Assembly (NCBI RefSeq): GCF_000340215.1
Contig: NW_006921539.1
Coordinates: 64,471-128,470, forward strand
Reading direction: 5' to 3'
DNA length: 64,000 nt
Source: Pseudocercospora fijiensis CIRAD86
Lineage: Eukaryota; Ascomycota; Dothideomycetes; Mycosphaerellales; Mycosphaerellaceae
Under the pieces are notes generated by a model. That model was not told where the DNA came from. It ran no database searches and saw only the letters and a list, made by a program, of their open reading frames with translations. The position numbers and the translations under genes are program-made. Each line of letters begins with the position of its first letter. Position 1 is the stretch's first letter. This document shows positions 23,390 through 36,142 of this stretch, piece after piece.

Positions 23390-24590
23390 AGTAATTATAG
23401 CCTCTCGCTCTTCCTTCTTATTCCTTTCTTTACGCAACTTCTCGTCTAACTAATACTCGACAAAGCTCTAGTCTATATCAATAAAGGCAATAATATCCTT
23501 ATAGTTTGCTTTCTCGGCGAGAACCTACGTACGAATTACGTACTTGTCCGCATTTACTAACTCCTCGTACGCCGAGAATAACTTTAGTCGAGTTAACGCA
23601 ACTATACGCTCGCTCTACGGCAACTTAGGCGCTCGAGAACGAGCTGTTCTATACAACTCGATAGTACGCTTTAGATTAATAGCGTTACTCTAAGACTTCG
23701 AAGAGGCAGTCTCGACTTCCGTAACAACCTCCTTATAGTAAGAGCGCTTCCTCGTAACACTCTCTAACTTAGAAGACGAGGCGGCGGCGGCGGCGGTAGA
23801 AGACTCGCGTATAGTAGCGGCTTCTACTAACCTCTTTGCTAACTTAGTATATATAGCGGCCTATTACTCGTCGTCCGTCGTTTCTATACTACTCTCGACC
23901 TTAGATATATTACTTCTACCGTTAGAATCGCCGCTATTGTCCTTATTAGACTCCGATCCGCTATCGCTCGAGACGACGACTACGCCTCCTTCTACCTCCG
24001 CCGCTTAATCCTCGTCTGCCTCCTTCTCGAGCTCCGCCGCCTCCTTTACTATCTCTCTAGTCGCTAAGTTATCCTTCTATACGTATTTATATACGTCGTA
24101 TAGTAAGGGCAATTTGCGCTCGAATAGCCGACACTTCCTATAGCGCTTAGGATACTTAGCCTCCTTCTCGAGGGTACTAGTTAGCGCTTCGCCTTCGAGG
24201 AAGGTCTATCCGCTAAGATAGCTATAATAGACCTTGTATCTCTTATAGCGCTTCTTCAACTCCTTTACCTAGTTTGCGATAGTACGGAAGTCGATAAGAA
24301 TACTAAACTCCGTAGTTAGCGTCCTTCTGTAATTACCTAAGTGTTTATCCTTAAAGCCGTTAGCTTTAGTTATCTTCTTCTCGTCCTTTAGCGCCTTTAA
24401 TAACTCCCTTAATCTATTAATAATCTTTATACTATTGGCGCGCTATAGCACCGATTTCTTGCGTAGTTTAGACACCTTCTACGTAGACGACCGCTTCCGC
24501 TTCTTCGAGCTGTTTAGAGACCTATATTTAGTCTTAGTTATCTTCTTCTTCGACGACTTAACTACCTTCGGAGCTATATTTTAGACACGA
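23390..24590 (-). pseudogene. Harbinger Myb/SANT-like DNA-binding ORF, RIP-broken
   Basis: The minus strand gives a highly charged protein. DFRTIAN.VKELKKRYKRYK near 24,235-24,290 resembles the Myb/SANT-like partner protein that PIF/Harbinger elements encode. A run of Ala/Ala-like codons and acidic tracts follows near 23,780-24,050. It contains many stops. Assignment rests on position plus one motif. Confidence 0.6.
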
Positions 24591-24776
24591 TATAGCAATA
24601 GCAATAGCAATAGTATAGATACGCGTAGACACGCGAGGTTGGAGCCCTTACTAAGAGCTAGAAAGCATAAAAACCAAGGTTGTATACCTTATTAATATGC
24701 GCAATATAAGACGAGAATATTAACTACTTTGACAGCTAATAATATGCTATATATTATCGAAGTATATAGGGCCTTA

Positions 24777-24788
24777 CGCGGTAGACGC
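24777..24788. other. 12-base host remnant between two transposons
   Basis: CGCGGTA plus GACGC is all that is left of the original intergenic DNA between the Harbinger and copia insertions. GACGC is the copia target duplication (repeated at 36,138-36,142). Confidence 0.85.
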
Positions 24789-24957
24789 TATTACGCACAG
24801 CGCAGTAGATTACTTACGTAATACTACATTGCCGGCGGTTGAATTAGCTTCGTTTATTGCCTATGTCTTAGTCTATTCTATAGTCTAAAATACAGTATAA
24901 AAATTCTTTATACTAAGAGGTTACGTGTCTGTTATGTAATTAAGCTAACGCGTTACA
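24789..24957 (-). repeat. 3' LTR of the copia element
   Basis: It aligns along its full length to 35,969-36,137 with scattered C/T and G/A differences. This copy is the more RIPped: several TG/CA in the other LTR are TA here. Confidence 0.92.
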
Positions 24958-25129
24958 CACCCCCTTAGCTTATATAAAAGGGTTTTAGGCAAGGTAGTTA
25001 ATGCTTCTTTATATACAAACAAAAGAAAATTAATCCTTTTAACTCCTTATATAGTGCTTTATTAAAACACTAAAAAAATAGTTTAAATCTATACTATATA
25101 TAAGAGAGTCAATCGATAACTGTAAGAAA

Positions 25130-26420
25130 ATGGCAGCGAACAATCAGAGACGAAGGGAAGATAGTTAAGAAGGAAGGGAGGACGAATAGAAAGCACTATA
25201 TACTAGGGCAGAGGAGGTGCTAAAGGCGGAAGATAGAAGAACCCCTAAGAGGGCATATAGGATAATAATCTCGGAACTCCTTAGAGGACTGAAAGCAATC
25301 TACAACTAGGCAAGCTACGTAATTACAAAGGTAGCTAATATAGTCGTAGCAAAGATTACGAAGAAACAATAGGAGACAAGCCTAAACCACCGTACCTAGG
25401 CAGTAGTAGCTAGTTAGGAGGCGCTAAAACCCCCGAGGACAGTAGTTAGAGTCTATATTACGGACCTATAGGAGCAAAAGGAAATCTAAGGACTTATAGG
25501 GAAAGAGATTATAGAAAGAATTATAGTTAAAGAGGTAATTAGGGCTAGGAACGAAGGTAAAGGGGTAATTAAGCTGTTTATAGTACAAGAGTAGGACAAA
25601 AAGAAGCTAGAAACATAAAAAGAATAGACAACTAAGATAGGGAAAACAGCAAAGGTCTCCTAATAGCAATTTATAATTATAGCCTATAGTATAATAAGAA
25701 GCTTTAAGGAAGAATAGGATATCGAAAGCCTATAGAGACAAAACCAAGCTATATACCTAGGCCTAAAGATTACAAAAGTAGTATAGATTAAAAGGAAAAT
25801 CGAAGAGACTAAGAAGCAGTCTTCCCTAATTATCTAGGTAGGGAGTATAGAGCAAGCTAATATAGTACTAGACTAGGGGTTGTTCTAGGACTTTAAAAGA
25901 TTAGAAACAGAGATATATAGAAGCAACTATAGGATAATGTAGTGCTTCAAATATTAACACTATAGACACTTAGTAGCTAAGTGTATAAAGACAACCAATA
26001 CCTACTCCTATTATATAGGGGATTACTAGGTTAAAGAATGTAAAGCATATAAGGGAGAAGCAAGATGTATATACTGCACTAAAAGACACCCCTCTTAGGC
26101 GAAGGAATGCCTAGTAAGAATATAGGTAGCTAGGAAGGCAAAGGAAGCTAGAATCAATACACTAAAAAGATATACAATAAGCTAGGGCAGCTAGGTGTAG
26201 AAGCAACCTAGCTAAGTGCTATAAAAGAGGTCTAGGCAAGATAATAGGTTCACATTTAGAGCCTTACTAGCATAAGAGAGTTACTAGCAACTAGGGAGAC
26301 TAAGATACCTTAATATTATAGGAAAGGAAGTAGGGCAGACAAAGCTTAGTTAAATATTAGTCTAAAGTAAGGGAAGACTAAAGGAAAACTTATAGGGAAA
26401 TGATATAGATAAAACCTAAT
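25130..26420 (+). pseudogene. LINE ORF1 (gag-like, zinc knuckle), RIP-broken
   Basis: The ORF starts at an ATG (MAANNQRRRED) and reads as a charged nucleic-acid-binding protein. A CCHC knuckle lies at about 25,946-25,990 (C-x2-C-x4-H-x4-C with the second Cys now Tyr). A further Cys-rich stretch runs to about 26,110 (CIYCTKRH, KECL). In-frame stops are frequent. Confidence 0.75.
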
Positions 26421-26429
26421 AAATATTGC

Positions 26430-29400
26430 AACATTACTGAATATTATATAGTACAATGTTAATAAGAGTAAAGATAAGGTATAGAGGAGCTTCCTTCAAG
26501 CACTGAACCTAAAAGAACATTACATTATTGTAATCTAAGAGCCCTAGCTTAACCTATATACAAAGAGACTAGCAACAGTTAAAGACCTAAGATACTACCT
26601 AATTATCTACAACTAGGGAGCCCTAAGGATATACATCTATATTAGCAAGGAGATAGATATAGAAACCTAGTAGGCTATACTATAGGAGGATAGGGACCTA
26701 ATATTAGTTTAAGTAGAGACATCCTAAGGTACACTCTAAGTCTACTATATATATAACCCACTACTAGACTTAAGAAGCAGTACCTAACTAAAAACCCTAG
26801 AAAGACTACCTAGAGTTATCTAGGGGAACACCTACTAAATCCTACTTAGGGATTTCAACCTCTACTACCCCCTCTAGGGCTTAGACTTTACCCTAGCTTA
26901 CTACTTCCTAATAGGAAGACTAATTAACATATTAGAGAGGGAAGGAATAGAAATTGTTACCCTAAAGGGACTAATTACTTAGGAGGCAAGAGGAAGCAGT
27001 AGCACACTAGACCTATACTTTGCATTATATTAGATTAGGAATAGGATTATAAGATACAGGGTTAACTAGGAACTAGAAGAATTATTAGACTACTTCCCGG
27101 TGCAGATTGAGCTAAATGTCTAAGCTAATTAGGAAAGGGAACTAGAGGAGAAGCTTAACTAGAAAGGTACCTAATAGGGCAGGATTAGGGAGGAACTAGA
27201 AAGGGACCTAAAACTAGAGGAACTCTTAATAAAGTACCTACTAAGGCTAGAGGACATTAACAAGGCAGTAGAAGAACTAATAGGAATCCTAAAACAGGTA
27301 GCTAGAAAGCATACCCTAGTAAAGAAACATTTACTATACTAGCAACTATACTAGACTAGTAAGTGTATAAGGAAGGTCAAAGTAGCAAGGAAGGCTAGGA
27401 GGTAGTAGACACAAACCTATACCTAGAAAGCATAGGACAACTATAATAAAGCCTACTAGGAAAAGAAGATCTAGATTAAGAAAGACAAGATATAAGAATA
27501 GAGATCTATAATAGGAATAATTACAAAGAAACTAGAGGAGATATAGAGGATAGCTAAATAGGCAAGGAGACCTAAATAGGACAAGGATATGCTACTACAA
27601 TTCCCGGACATTATAGACTAACAAAGACAAATACAGACTATAATAGAAGGGAAAGCAAGAGCCCTAGGCTAATACTTCTTCTATAGAAAAGTATAAGCAG
27701 ACCTATTAGATATAAAGGAGAAAGAACAAGAGACTCTACTACTAGGCACACTAAGAGACACCTAGGTTAAACCCGAAACTATTAAAAGGATCCTAAAGAA
27801 AATTCTAGGCAATAAGGCACTAGGAGAAGACAAGATCTACAACAAACTTCTAAAAGTATATAGGAAGGGGCTAGCCCTAGCACTAGCTAATATCTTTTTA
27901 TAAAGCCTAGTACTAGGATACTACCTAAGACTATTTAGGAAGTCCCTAACAGTAGTGCTAAGGAAGCCCTAGAAGGAAGACTATATACAGCTTAAGGCCT
28001 ACAGACTAATAGCCCTACTTAATATAATAGGCAAGGTGCTAGAAAAAATTGTCGCTAAAAGGCTAACAACCTTTACCGAGGAAAGGAACATCCTTCCTAA
28101 AGGCTAGATAGGAGGAAGAAAGAAGAGGTTAACACTAACAGCTATAGAACTAATTATAGAACAGATTAAGCATATCTAGCACTATAGTTAAAACTAGGTA
28201 GCAACCCTCCTCTCCCTCGATATCTTAGGAGCCTTTAATAATATCTCCTATAAAAGGCTCCTATATATACTTAAACAGAAAGCTACACTAAACTAGATAG
28301 TCTAATTTATCTAGTCCTTCCTATAGGAAAGATCAATATAGCTTATTCTAGGCAAATTCAAATTAGACCTAATACTAACTAAAAAGGGAATCCCCTAAGG
28401 ATTAATACTCTCCCTAATCCTCTTCCTTATCTTTATAGCAGACCTACTCCTACTCCTAGAATCAAAAAACACATTAGCATTAGGGTTTGTAGACGATACA
28501 AACATCCTAGCCTAGTCTAAGACAATAGAAACCAACTACAAGATCCTAGAAGAGAAGCACTAGGAGTATAAAAAATAGGTAAGGAGGCATAGAGCAAAAT
28601 TCGCCCTAGAAAAGTACTAGCTTATCTACTTTAGTAAGGCTAAATCAACCTATAATATAAAGCAATCAATTACTATCTAAGGCTTTGAAACCTAACTATT
28701 AGTAGAGCTTAGGGTACTAGGGATCTAGCTAGATCCAAAACTAAATTAGGGACTATAAGTAAAGAAGGCAAAGTAGAGGGTAGATACTAATATACAATCC
28801 ATCAATAGGCTTATAGCCTCTATATAGGGGGCTATATTCGAGAAAGCTAAAGTTATATACAAAGCAATTGTTAAGCTAGTAATACTATATAGAGCACAGA
28901 TATAGACAGCCTAAGAGAAAACACTAAAGAGGATTAAGCAACTAGTTAGTAGGTCCCAAACCTAAAGCCTAAAGAAAATCCTAGGAGCATACAAAACTAT
29001 ACTAACAAGGGTAGTAGAAATAGAATTAGGGATCCTACTAGTTAAACAATACTTTAAGGGACTAAGATACTAATATACAGTAAAGATAATAGAATACCTA
29101 GCCTAACAGACTATCTAAAAGGCACTAGACAAGATAAAAGCCTAGTGCATTAGGACTAGGAGGCGAGACAGACTATAAATAACTCCCTAGAAAGTTAAAG
29201 ACCTAGAGTAATATAGAGTCTTAATAAGAGAAATGCTAGAGAAAGAGCTTTAGGGACTAAACACAAGGCTAAAGGAAGACAAGCCAAAGGGAGAGAAACA
29301 AAGCCTAGTAGAATTAATTGCTAGATACCTATAGGAGTAGGAATAGAACAAAACATAAGTTAGACTAGGAACCCTAAAGGCACTAATTAAATTTAGTTAA

Positions 29401-29870
29401 CACAACTACTAGCTCTATAAGGACCTAAACAGGGCCGAGGCAAGCCTAGCTATCTAAATCAGATCTAAATATATTAGACTCAGATCTTACCTGTTTAGAA
29501 GAAACGTCCTAGGAATTAAAAGTAGAGCTTGCTAATATAGCTACCAATCTTAGAACCCTAAGCATATACTGCTAGTCTACCCTTAATAGTTAGAAGGCAG
29601 AAGTAATTAGAGACTAAAAGCAATAGAAAGGGAATACGACAAGCTAATCTAGAGCAAAGAAGACCTAAAGAGGATAGTAAAGTAGATTATCAAATAGGGA
29701 TTTGTACAACAATTCGCACTAGTAAGGGAAACTAAAGAGTAGATAAGAAGGAGGGAAGAAGAGGGGGAAAGAAGGGCAGGGCAGCAGGCAAGGTAGTTAG
29801 AGGGTAATAACTATAACACTAGTATACCCTAGAGGAAGGAAAACAAGGAAACGAGGAAGATTAACACTTA
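26430..29870 (+). pseudogene. LINE ORF2 (endonuclease and reverse transcriptase), RIP-broken
   Basis: The endonuclease motifs (QYNVNKSKDKV-like start near 26,453, then STLDLYFA, and DYFPVQIEL near 27,090) precede an RT domain at about 27,900-28,700. LDILGAFNNISY carries the first catalytic Asp, and LGFVDDTNILA at about 28,482-28,514 keeps the FxDD active site intact. Stops interrupt the frame throughout. This is the usual non-LTR ORF2 order. Confidence 0.88.
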
Positions 29871-30599
29871 TAAATAGGATAGGAGGGAGGTTTTTACTAA
29901 CTAAGTTAGTTTCCTACCTAAAACAATATATAGAAACAGACCTGTATAGGCCGAAAGGCACTACAACAGGCAAATGAAATATCTATCTATCTATCTATCT
30001 ATATAAGAGAGTCTTATTTTATACCCCGATTACCCTAGAAGGATATCGTTACATAATCCGGACTACGTATACACCTTTATATATAGTCCCTATTACTAGG
30101 AACTGTTGTCTTCCTATGTAGTTAAAGCATAGACCGGCACTATTAAGCCTTATATAAGAACTCGTATCGTTAGTAAAGTTAGTTTAATTTGAACTAAGCC
30201 CTTTTATACTATTACTATCGGTTATTAGATCAATCGCATAGGTAGCGTCTATTTAATTAGACGAAGGATTAAGTAAGGTATATATTAGTTAAATAGATTT
30301 AACAAATTAGGATAGGTAACTTAAACTAAGGACGCTACCCTTAGCTAAGACTACTACACTATTATTACTAGCACTAATACAATCGCCGTAGACTTGTTAT
30401 TAGTTAGTAGAAGTAACGTTCGAAGTAATAATATAGGCGACAATAACGTATTAGGAAGTAAGGTTAGATCCGCTACCCTAATTAGTCGTCGCTATCGTAT
30501 TAGACACTTTTGCTAGCGCTAATCGATAAAGGTATACTTAATCGACTTAGTTACAATTAGTAGCGAATAAGGGGGGGGGGCTACTACTACCTATTATAT

Positions 30600-33500
30600 A
30601 GAGTTGTCTTCGTATTACTAAAGAGGAAGAGGTTGTTAGAGGAAGAGTTACATCCTTATATACCTTATTTCGGCTCTACTTCACTTTGTAGTCCGTTAGT
30701 TAGTAGCCTTAATAGCCTAAGTTGCTATATAAACCTCTGTTAGTTCTATAGTCTATAGAGTTTAGTAAGTCTATCGGCTGGTATATCCTATATAGCTAGG
30801 TATTTATATTAAATTCTTCTAGCCTTATATTCTTGCCTTAGCTAGCACTAGTAAATATCTATATAGCGGAGCTTCGTGTCTAATTTACTAGCATTAGCCT
30901 TAATAATGCGGATAGTCTGTATGTTATTACAGTAAAGCATAGGGGCCTTATTTAAGGTAAGTCCTATATTAGTAAAGAAGCGTCTCTACCAGATTAGTTC
31001 TAAGCCTATATATAAGGTAGCTAACAGTTTAGCCTTAGTCGTAGATTTAGTAACAGTTAACTATCGTGCCGCTTTCTAATCGACTAGTCTATTAAACAGG
31101 CTAAATAACCATCCTTCTAATAACTGTCTAGTCCCTTTATAGTCCCTATAAGAGGCATTAGAGGCACTACAAAACTCATTAAGCTTATAGGTTAAACATA
31201 CCGTAATTGTTAGTCTAGTATTATTGTATTCTAGGCATAGGTCCTTTATCTAATAAAGGTACTTAATGCACTAGTTAGCAGCAGCTATATCTACCTGCCT
31301 AGGGTTCTATAGAGCTTTTAATAGCAGTAATACTGCCTTAGTAATGTCTAGTCTTGTTTAGACGGCTATAAAGTTAAGTGATCTAATACGGCTCTAATAG
31401 GCTAGTATCGCTATAGGATCGAGGTATATTGTGTCCTCGCTAGGTTCTAGCCTCTTATATAGCTTATATCTAGTTAGCAACGGTAACTCGGCTCTTCTAC
31501 TAACGTTAGTAATGTTGTATCGCTAAGCCATCTTCTTAATATAAGTCTTCTAAGATAGCTAGAGCTATCGTATAGATCGATCTCGCTTTACTTTAATACT
31601 AAGGAACTATAAGAGCTTCCCTAGGTTATTAAGCTCGTATTCCTTTATTAGCTTCTACTTTAGGTCTATTGCCTTCTATTTGTGTTAACGGTGATATAAT
31701 AGCACTATATTATCTATATAGAAGAAGATAAATATATGCTTGTCTAGGTCGGTATATAGGTAGTCTACGTTGTCTACTAGTTGTATACTAAGCTTGTTTT
31801 CGAGGGTAGTTATAAAGTGATTATACTAGAGCCGAGGAGACTCCTATAGCCTATACAATGCCTAAAGCAGGCGCAGTACCTTGCCCTTCTATGCAAATCC
31901 TTCTAGTAGTCTTAGATATAGTATATAGGGCAGTATAGCGTTAAGAAATGCATTTACTGCATCTATCTGCTTAGCCTCTAGATTAAACTTTGCAATAATA
32001 GCTATTAGGGCTCTAAATACTCTTACTACGAGGGTTGACGCATAGGTATCTAGGTATATGCCCTTCTATAGGTCTCCTCTTATATAGACTCTTGCTTTGA
32101 ACTTTACTAGCCGTCTATTCGCATTACCCTTGTATTTAAATACCTAGGTAAGAGGAAGAAGGTTAGGCTTGTCTAGTATATTAATATCGACCTATTCAAA
32201 TGTTCCTATTTTAAGCGCCTTATTAAACTTAACTATTGTAGCGTATATCTAATACTCTTTAAACTTGCTCTTAAGTACCTGTCGCTAGTTACGTAGCTCT
32301 GCTAGTAGGTCCGAGACCTTTAGTATAAGATTTAGATTATGTTCGTCGCGTAGAAGTAGTAGTAGTTCTAATAAAGGTAAGTTAGGTAGGTTATTAGATC
32401 GAGTAGGCTATACGAGGCGCGCTTTATACTCGGCGGCTATATAGAGGTTACTAAATAATAGAAGGTGCTTTGCTTGTTCTCGATTGCTAATATTATAGCG
32501 AATCGCGGCTACTCGTTGTCGCTTGTTTAGATAGTTAATACGGTAGTGCGGTCTACCTAGATTTAGTAAGTAACGATAAGATATATTAGCGGCTTTAATT
32601 AGTATTAGCAATTTAGCTAGCTTAGTACGTAGCAAGTTAAAGTCTATATTATCTATATAACCTAGTACGTCTACATTGTTAGTAGGGGCTTTATCGCTAG
32701 CATCGTTCTTAGGGGATCTTTATTAGACTAATCTATTTAATATATTATTATAAGGTAGCTAAGTATTGCTTAGTTTAACTAGAAAGTCTTGTTACTAGAT
32801 AGGCTATTGCTTCGGCACTAGACTAAGTTGTTTAACTAGTAGCGGCATTGTTAGTATTCCTTAGACTAGATCTGCTAGCCCTATAGAGTCGACAATTATT
32901 AGTCTTCTAGGTCCTAGTAGTGTATCTACCCCCTTAGTTCTAAACCGTACGAGGTCTAGGGGTATGTTACATACTTCTCGAAGGTTATTAAATTAATACT
33001 CCGAGGCGGTTGTTTGTAGTTCTTCGAGATTACTAAACTAAGTTAGCTCTTAGTTAGTAAGGTTAACTCTAAGATTATTATTATATCTATTATAGAACAG
33101 GGTTTCGTTAAAGATAACATCCCTCGTCCGTAGGACTATTATACGTAATAGTACCTAGATCCTATAGATAGAATAGCCTTTATAACTATACAAGTATCTA
33201 ATATAAGTACGTAAAGCTACTTTTATCGTTCTTAGTAGGATATCCTTTCGTTTATATAATGCTAGGTCTGTCTCCGTGCTATAGATTAGTAGATAGGCTC
33301 GTATACTAAATTGATATATATAGGCTATATTAGGCTTATATCTAGTTCTAATCTTATATAGAGTCCTTATTGCGTAGTCGGTAGAGCGTAACCTTAGTAA
33401 GCGGTTAATTAAGAAGGTTGCTATATAAACTCCTTCTAGCTATAGCTTGTATAGAAAGCGTGCATGTATTATAAGGGCCCTAGCTACTTCAATAATAGTG

Positions 33501-35950
33501 CGGCCTACTCGCTCTACTAGGTCTTACTTAGGGGTGTATAGTGCTAATAGCCTCTAGGTAGTATAGTTATTGCGTAAATAAGACCGAAAGCGTATTCTAC
33601 TAATAGCCCCTTTATTGTCGGATAACAGATAGATAATATCCCTACTAATACTGCGTATAAATAATGCTAGTTAGCTCTAGTATTATAGCAAGGTTAATTT
33701 AGTTCAATTATTAATCGTCTAGCTAAAATAAAGTCCTATATTCAAGTCGTAGGCATAGAATAGGTACCTATTACTATTATAGGCCGTATCTAGTTCTATT
33801 AGATTAGCGGCAATATAACTATATAGAGTAAGGATAGAGACATCGTACTTTCGTAGCCTTCTAGAAATAAGCTTCTTGCCCTTAGCCTAAGTATATACTA
33901 GACATAGTAGTATCCTTAGTACTTTAGTATCGTATAAGAGGTCCCGTATTATTCTATTAACCCGATTAGCTAGCTCTTTAGCACGTTCTGCACTTAGGTG
34001 CCTAAACACCTTATATATCTTCTTAAGTGTAAGCTATCTCGGTAGTAGTAGGTATATAGAGCGTCGTATAGTAAAGTTAGCCCGTATTAGTTAGAAGAAC
34101 GGATAACTTCGTAGTCGGCCTTTATCGTCGCTTAGCTATATCTTAGGTAGTAGGTTGTTATTAACTTTGCTTTCTATATCGAAGTAGGGCATATTATTGT
34201 CTAGTCTAACGAACTTAACTAGTAGTTTTCCTTAAGGGTTGTATAGTATATTATCTATCTCCTAATACCTAAACCCCTTATAATAGAATAGTATCCTACT
34301 AACAATATTAGTATAAAAGTTAGGGATATAGAGGCATTCCTTTAGTTCGATCTCTAAGGCACTTCCGCTAGTACTCTTTACTGTAAATAATACTATTCTA
34401 ATAGCGACGACTCGATTGTACGTAGTGCTAGTAGCTACGGTTGCCTATAGCGGAAGGAAGAGCGCTTTAAAGTTAAATCGACTAGGGTAGTTAATAATAT
34501 TACAGTTTAAGCCACTATTATATATTAGTACGTTAAATAGGTTCTATTTGCCTTTGTATACGATTATTAACATGTAGGTAGTTAGATTAGCCGCTAGTAA
34601 AGCTAATAGAGGTGCTAGTAAAGGATTGTAGAAGCAGGCTACTAAGAGCTTGCCTAATCTATTACCTATACTAGCATTATCCTTATTACGGCCCTCGTAG
34701 TGTTATTGCTTAGCAATCTTAATAGCTAGGGGATCTTTATAGAACTTAGCTTGTCTTAAGTAGAAGTCCTTATTACGGCGAAGATAGCCTTTATAGAACT
34801 TCAGCTTGCTACGCTACTAGGCGTCTTTGTCCTTCTCTTCTACTTTGTTACGTAGCCGGTAGTTAACTACTAAGCACTTGCTACGATTCTTACATACCTT
34901 CCTCTTACTAAGGCTAGTGAGTTTAGCATATAATTTAGGCGTACGGCGCTTATCTTTGTTCTTGTCTTTAATAGCATTGCTAGTAGTACCTTATAGTGTA
35001 GCATTCGTAGAGCCTTAAAGTGTTACGTTAGAATTGCCGTCTTCTTTATAGATTACGCTAAAGGAAGAGCCCTTTCGAGTCGTTAAGGTACTAGCTATAT
35101 TCCGAGCGTAATCTCGTATTATGCTAATTAGTTAGTAGAAGTTGTTAACTATTAGCCCTGCCTAATATATTATATAGAGCCCCTTGCCGTAGGTCTTATC
35201 TACATTCGTAACTGCAGTATATAGGTAGGTTACTAGGTTGTTAAATTCCGGGTATTGTATACGCTTTATAGTTTTGTATAGGTTAAGCTATTCTTTACAC
35301 TAGTGCTCGGGGTCCTTTACCTGCTTAGAGTTTATAAGACGTTATAGTTCCTTACTAAGAGTAGTTCTTTACTACTACGTATTAGGTACGAGCTTGTCCT
35401 TTAATCGAGTTAGGATAAGACGCATTGTTAGTGCTATATTCTCCCTATTAGGATTAGTAATCTCTAAGTAATAACGAATGTCTATAGTTATAGCTAGGTA
35501 CTCGATTGTCTTATTACGCGCTATTCTAAACCGCTTAAATTCCGTCTTCCTTATATTAAAATGTTCCTTAGTAAGCTTTGTACTAGCCTAATATAGGGGG
35601 TTAGTTATAAGCTACTCTATATCGAATTCCGGGAGAAGGGGTTGTACTAGTTTAGTAGGCTTAGTCGAGTAAGGGTTAGTAAAGACCTAGGTCTTATATC
35701 TAGTTAGGTACGTCTTAGTTTATTTAAACTATCGATCCTATTCGTTAGGTCTACGAAGGATAATAAGCTTACTACTACTAAGACGATTAGCTAATAAGAG
35801 GGCTATTACTAATAATATACTAGCGTTACTTTAAAGCGATTATAGAGATTTAAATAGTTGTTTCTTAGTACTATTAAGACTATCGATTATTAAAGGTCTC
35901 GTAGAATAGAAAAATTCTTTCCTACTATAGAAGTCTCTAATACCGCGGAT
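30600..35950 (-). pseudogene. Copia gag-pol polyprotein, RIP-broken
   Basis: Reading the minus strand from 35,950 downward gives gag, a Cys-rich knuckle-like stretch near 34,880 (KVCKNRSKC), an integrase, and then the copia RT. Integrase evidence is the HLSAERAKEL pre-integrase motif near 33,980 and SDNKGAISRIRFRSYL near 33,580. The RT (about 31,650-32,200) has KARVYIRGDLQKG, FNLEAKQIDAVNAFLNA, and FFYIDNIVLLYH at the YxDD site near 31,690-31,730. RNase H runs to about 30,650. A stop-free 75-codon piece covers 32,408-32,635. Nearly every Trp and Gln codon is now a stop. Confidence 0.85.
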
Positions 35951-35968
35951 TAAATCCGGGCTTATAAC

Positions 35969-36137
35969 TATTACGTATAGCGCAGTAGATTACTTACGTA
36001 ATACTACATTGCCGGCGGTTAAATTAGCTTCGTTTATTGCCTATATCTTAGTCTATTCTATAGTCTAAAATACAGTGTAAAAATTCTTCATGCTAAGAGG
36101 TCACGTGTCTGTCATGTGATTGAGCTGACGCGTCACA
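35969..36137 (-). repeat. 5' LTR of the copia element
   Basis: Partner of 24,789-24,957. It keeps more CA/TG (for example CACGTGTCTGTCATGTG), so it is less RIPped than its partner. Confidence 0.92.
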
Positions 36138-36142
36138 GACGC

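Larger units (their letters stand above)
21165..24773. mobile_element. PIF/Harbinger DNA transposon, complete but RIPped
   Basis: Terminal inverted repeats of about 37 bases (starting GGCCCTRTATACTTCGATAA, 21,165-21,201 and 24,737-24,773) are flanked by TTA on both sides (21,162-21,164 and 24,774-24,776). The 3-base TTA duplication is typical of this superfamily. Two convergent ORFs are inside: a DDE transposase on + and a Myb/SANT-like protein on -, the standard PIF/Harbinger pair. Both contain stops. Confidence 0.9.
25111..29999 (+). mobile_element. LINE retrotransposon (Tad1/I-like), nested in copia
   Basis: The 4.9-kb insertion is flanked by a 14-base target-site duplication, TATATAAGAGAGTC (25,097-25,110 and 30,000-30,013). 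It ends in an (ATCT)n tail (about 29,981-29,999), as LINEs commonly end in a simple repeat. ORF1 carries a CCHC zinc knuckle; ORF2 an APE-type endonuclease and a reverse transcriptase with FVDD. It lies in the 3' region of the copia element, in opposite orientation, so it inserted later. Both ORFs have many TAG/TAA. Confidence 0.9.
24789..36137 (-). mobile_element. Ty1/copia LTR retrotransposon, RIPped, interrupted by a LINE
   Basis: Direct 169-base LTRs (24,789-24,957 and 35,969-36,137) are flanked by the 5-base duplication GACGC (24,784-24,788 and 36,138-36,142). Coding runs on the minus strand, so 35,969-36,137 is the 5' LTR. A purine tract (AAGCTAAGGGGGTG read on the minus strand) abuts the 3' LTR. 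Without the nested LINE the element is about 6.4 kb, normal for copia. The order gag, integrase, RT, RNase H on the minus strand defines Ty1/copia. It is dead from many stops. Confidence 0.92.

Noticed and set aside
29970..30000. (ATCT)n as an ordinary microsatellite
   Set aside because: It is the 3' tail of the LINE, directly followed by the target duplication.
32408..32635. 75-codon open frame as a gene
   Set aside because: It lies within the copia polyprotein upstream of the RT motifs, in the same frame.
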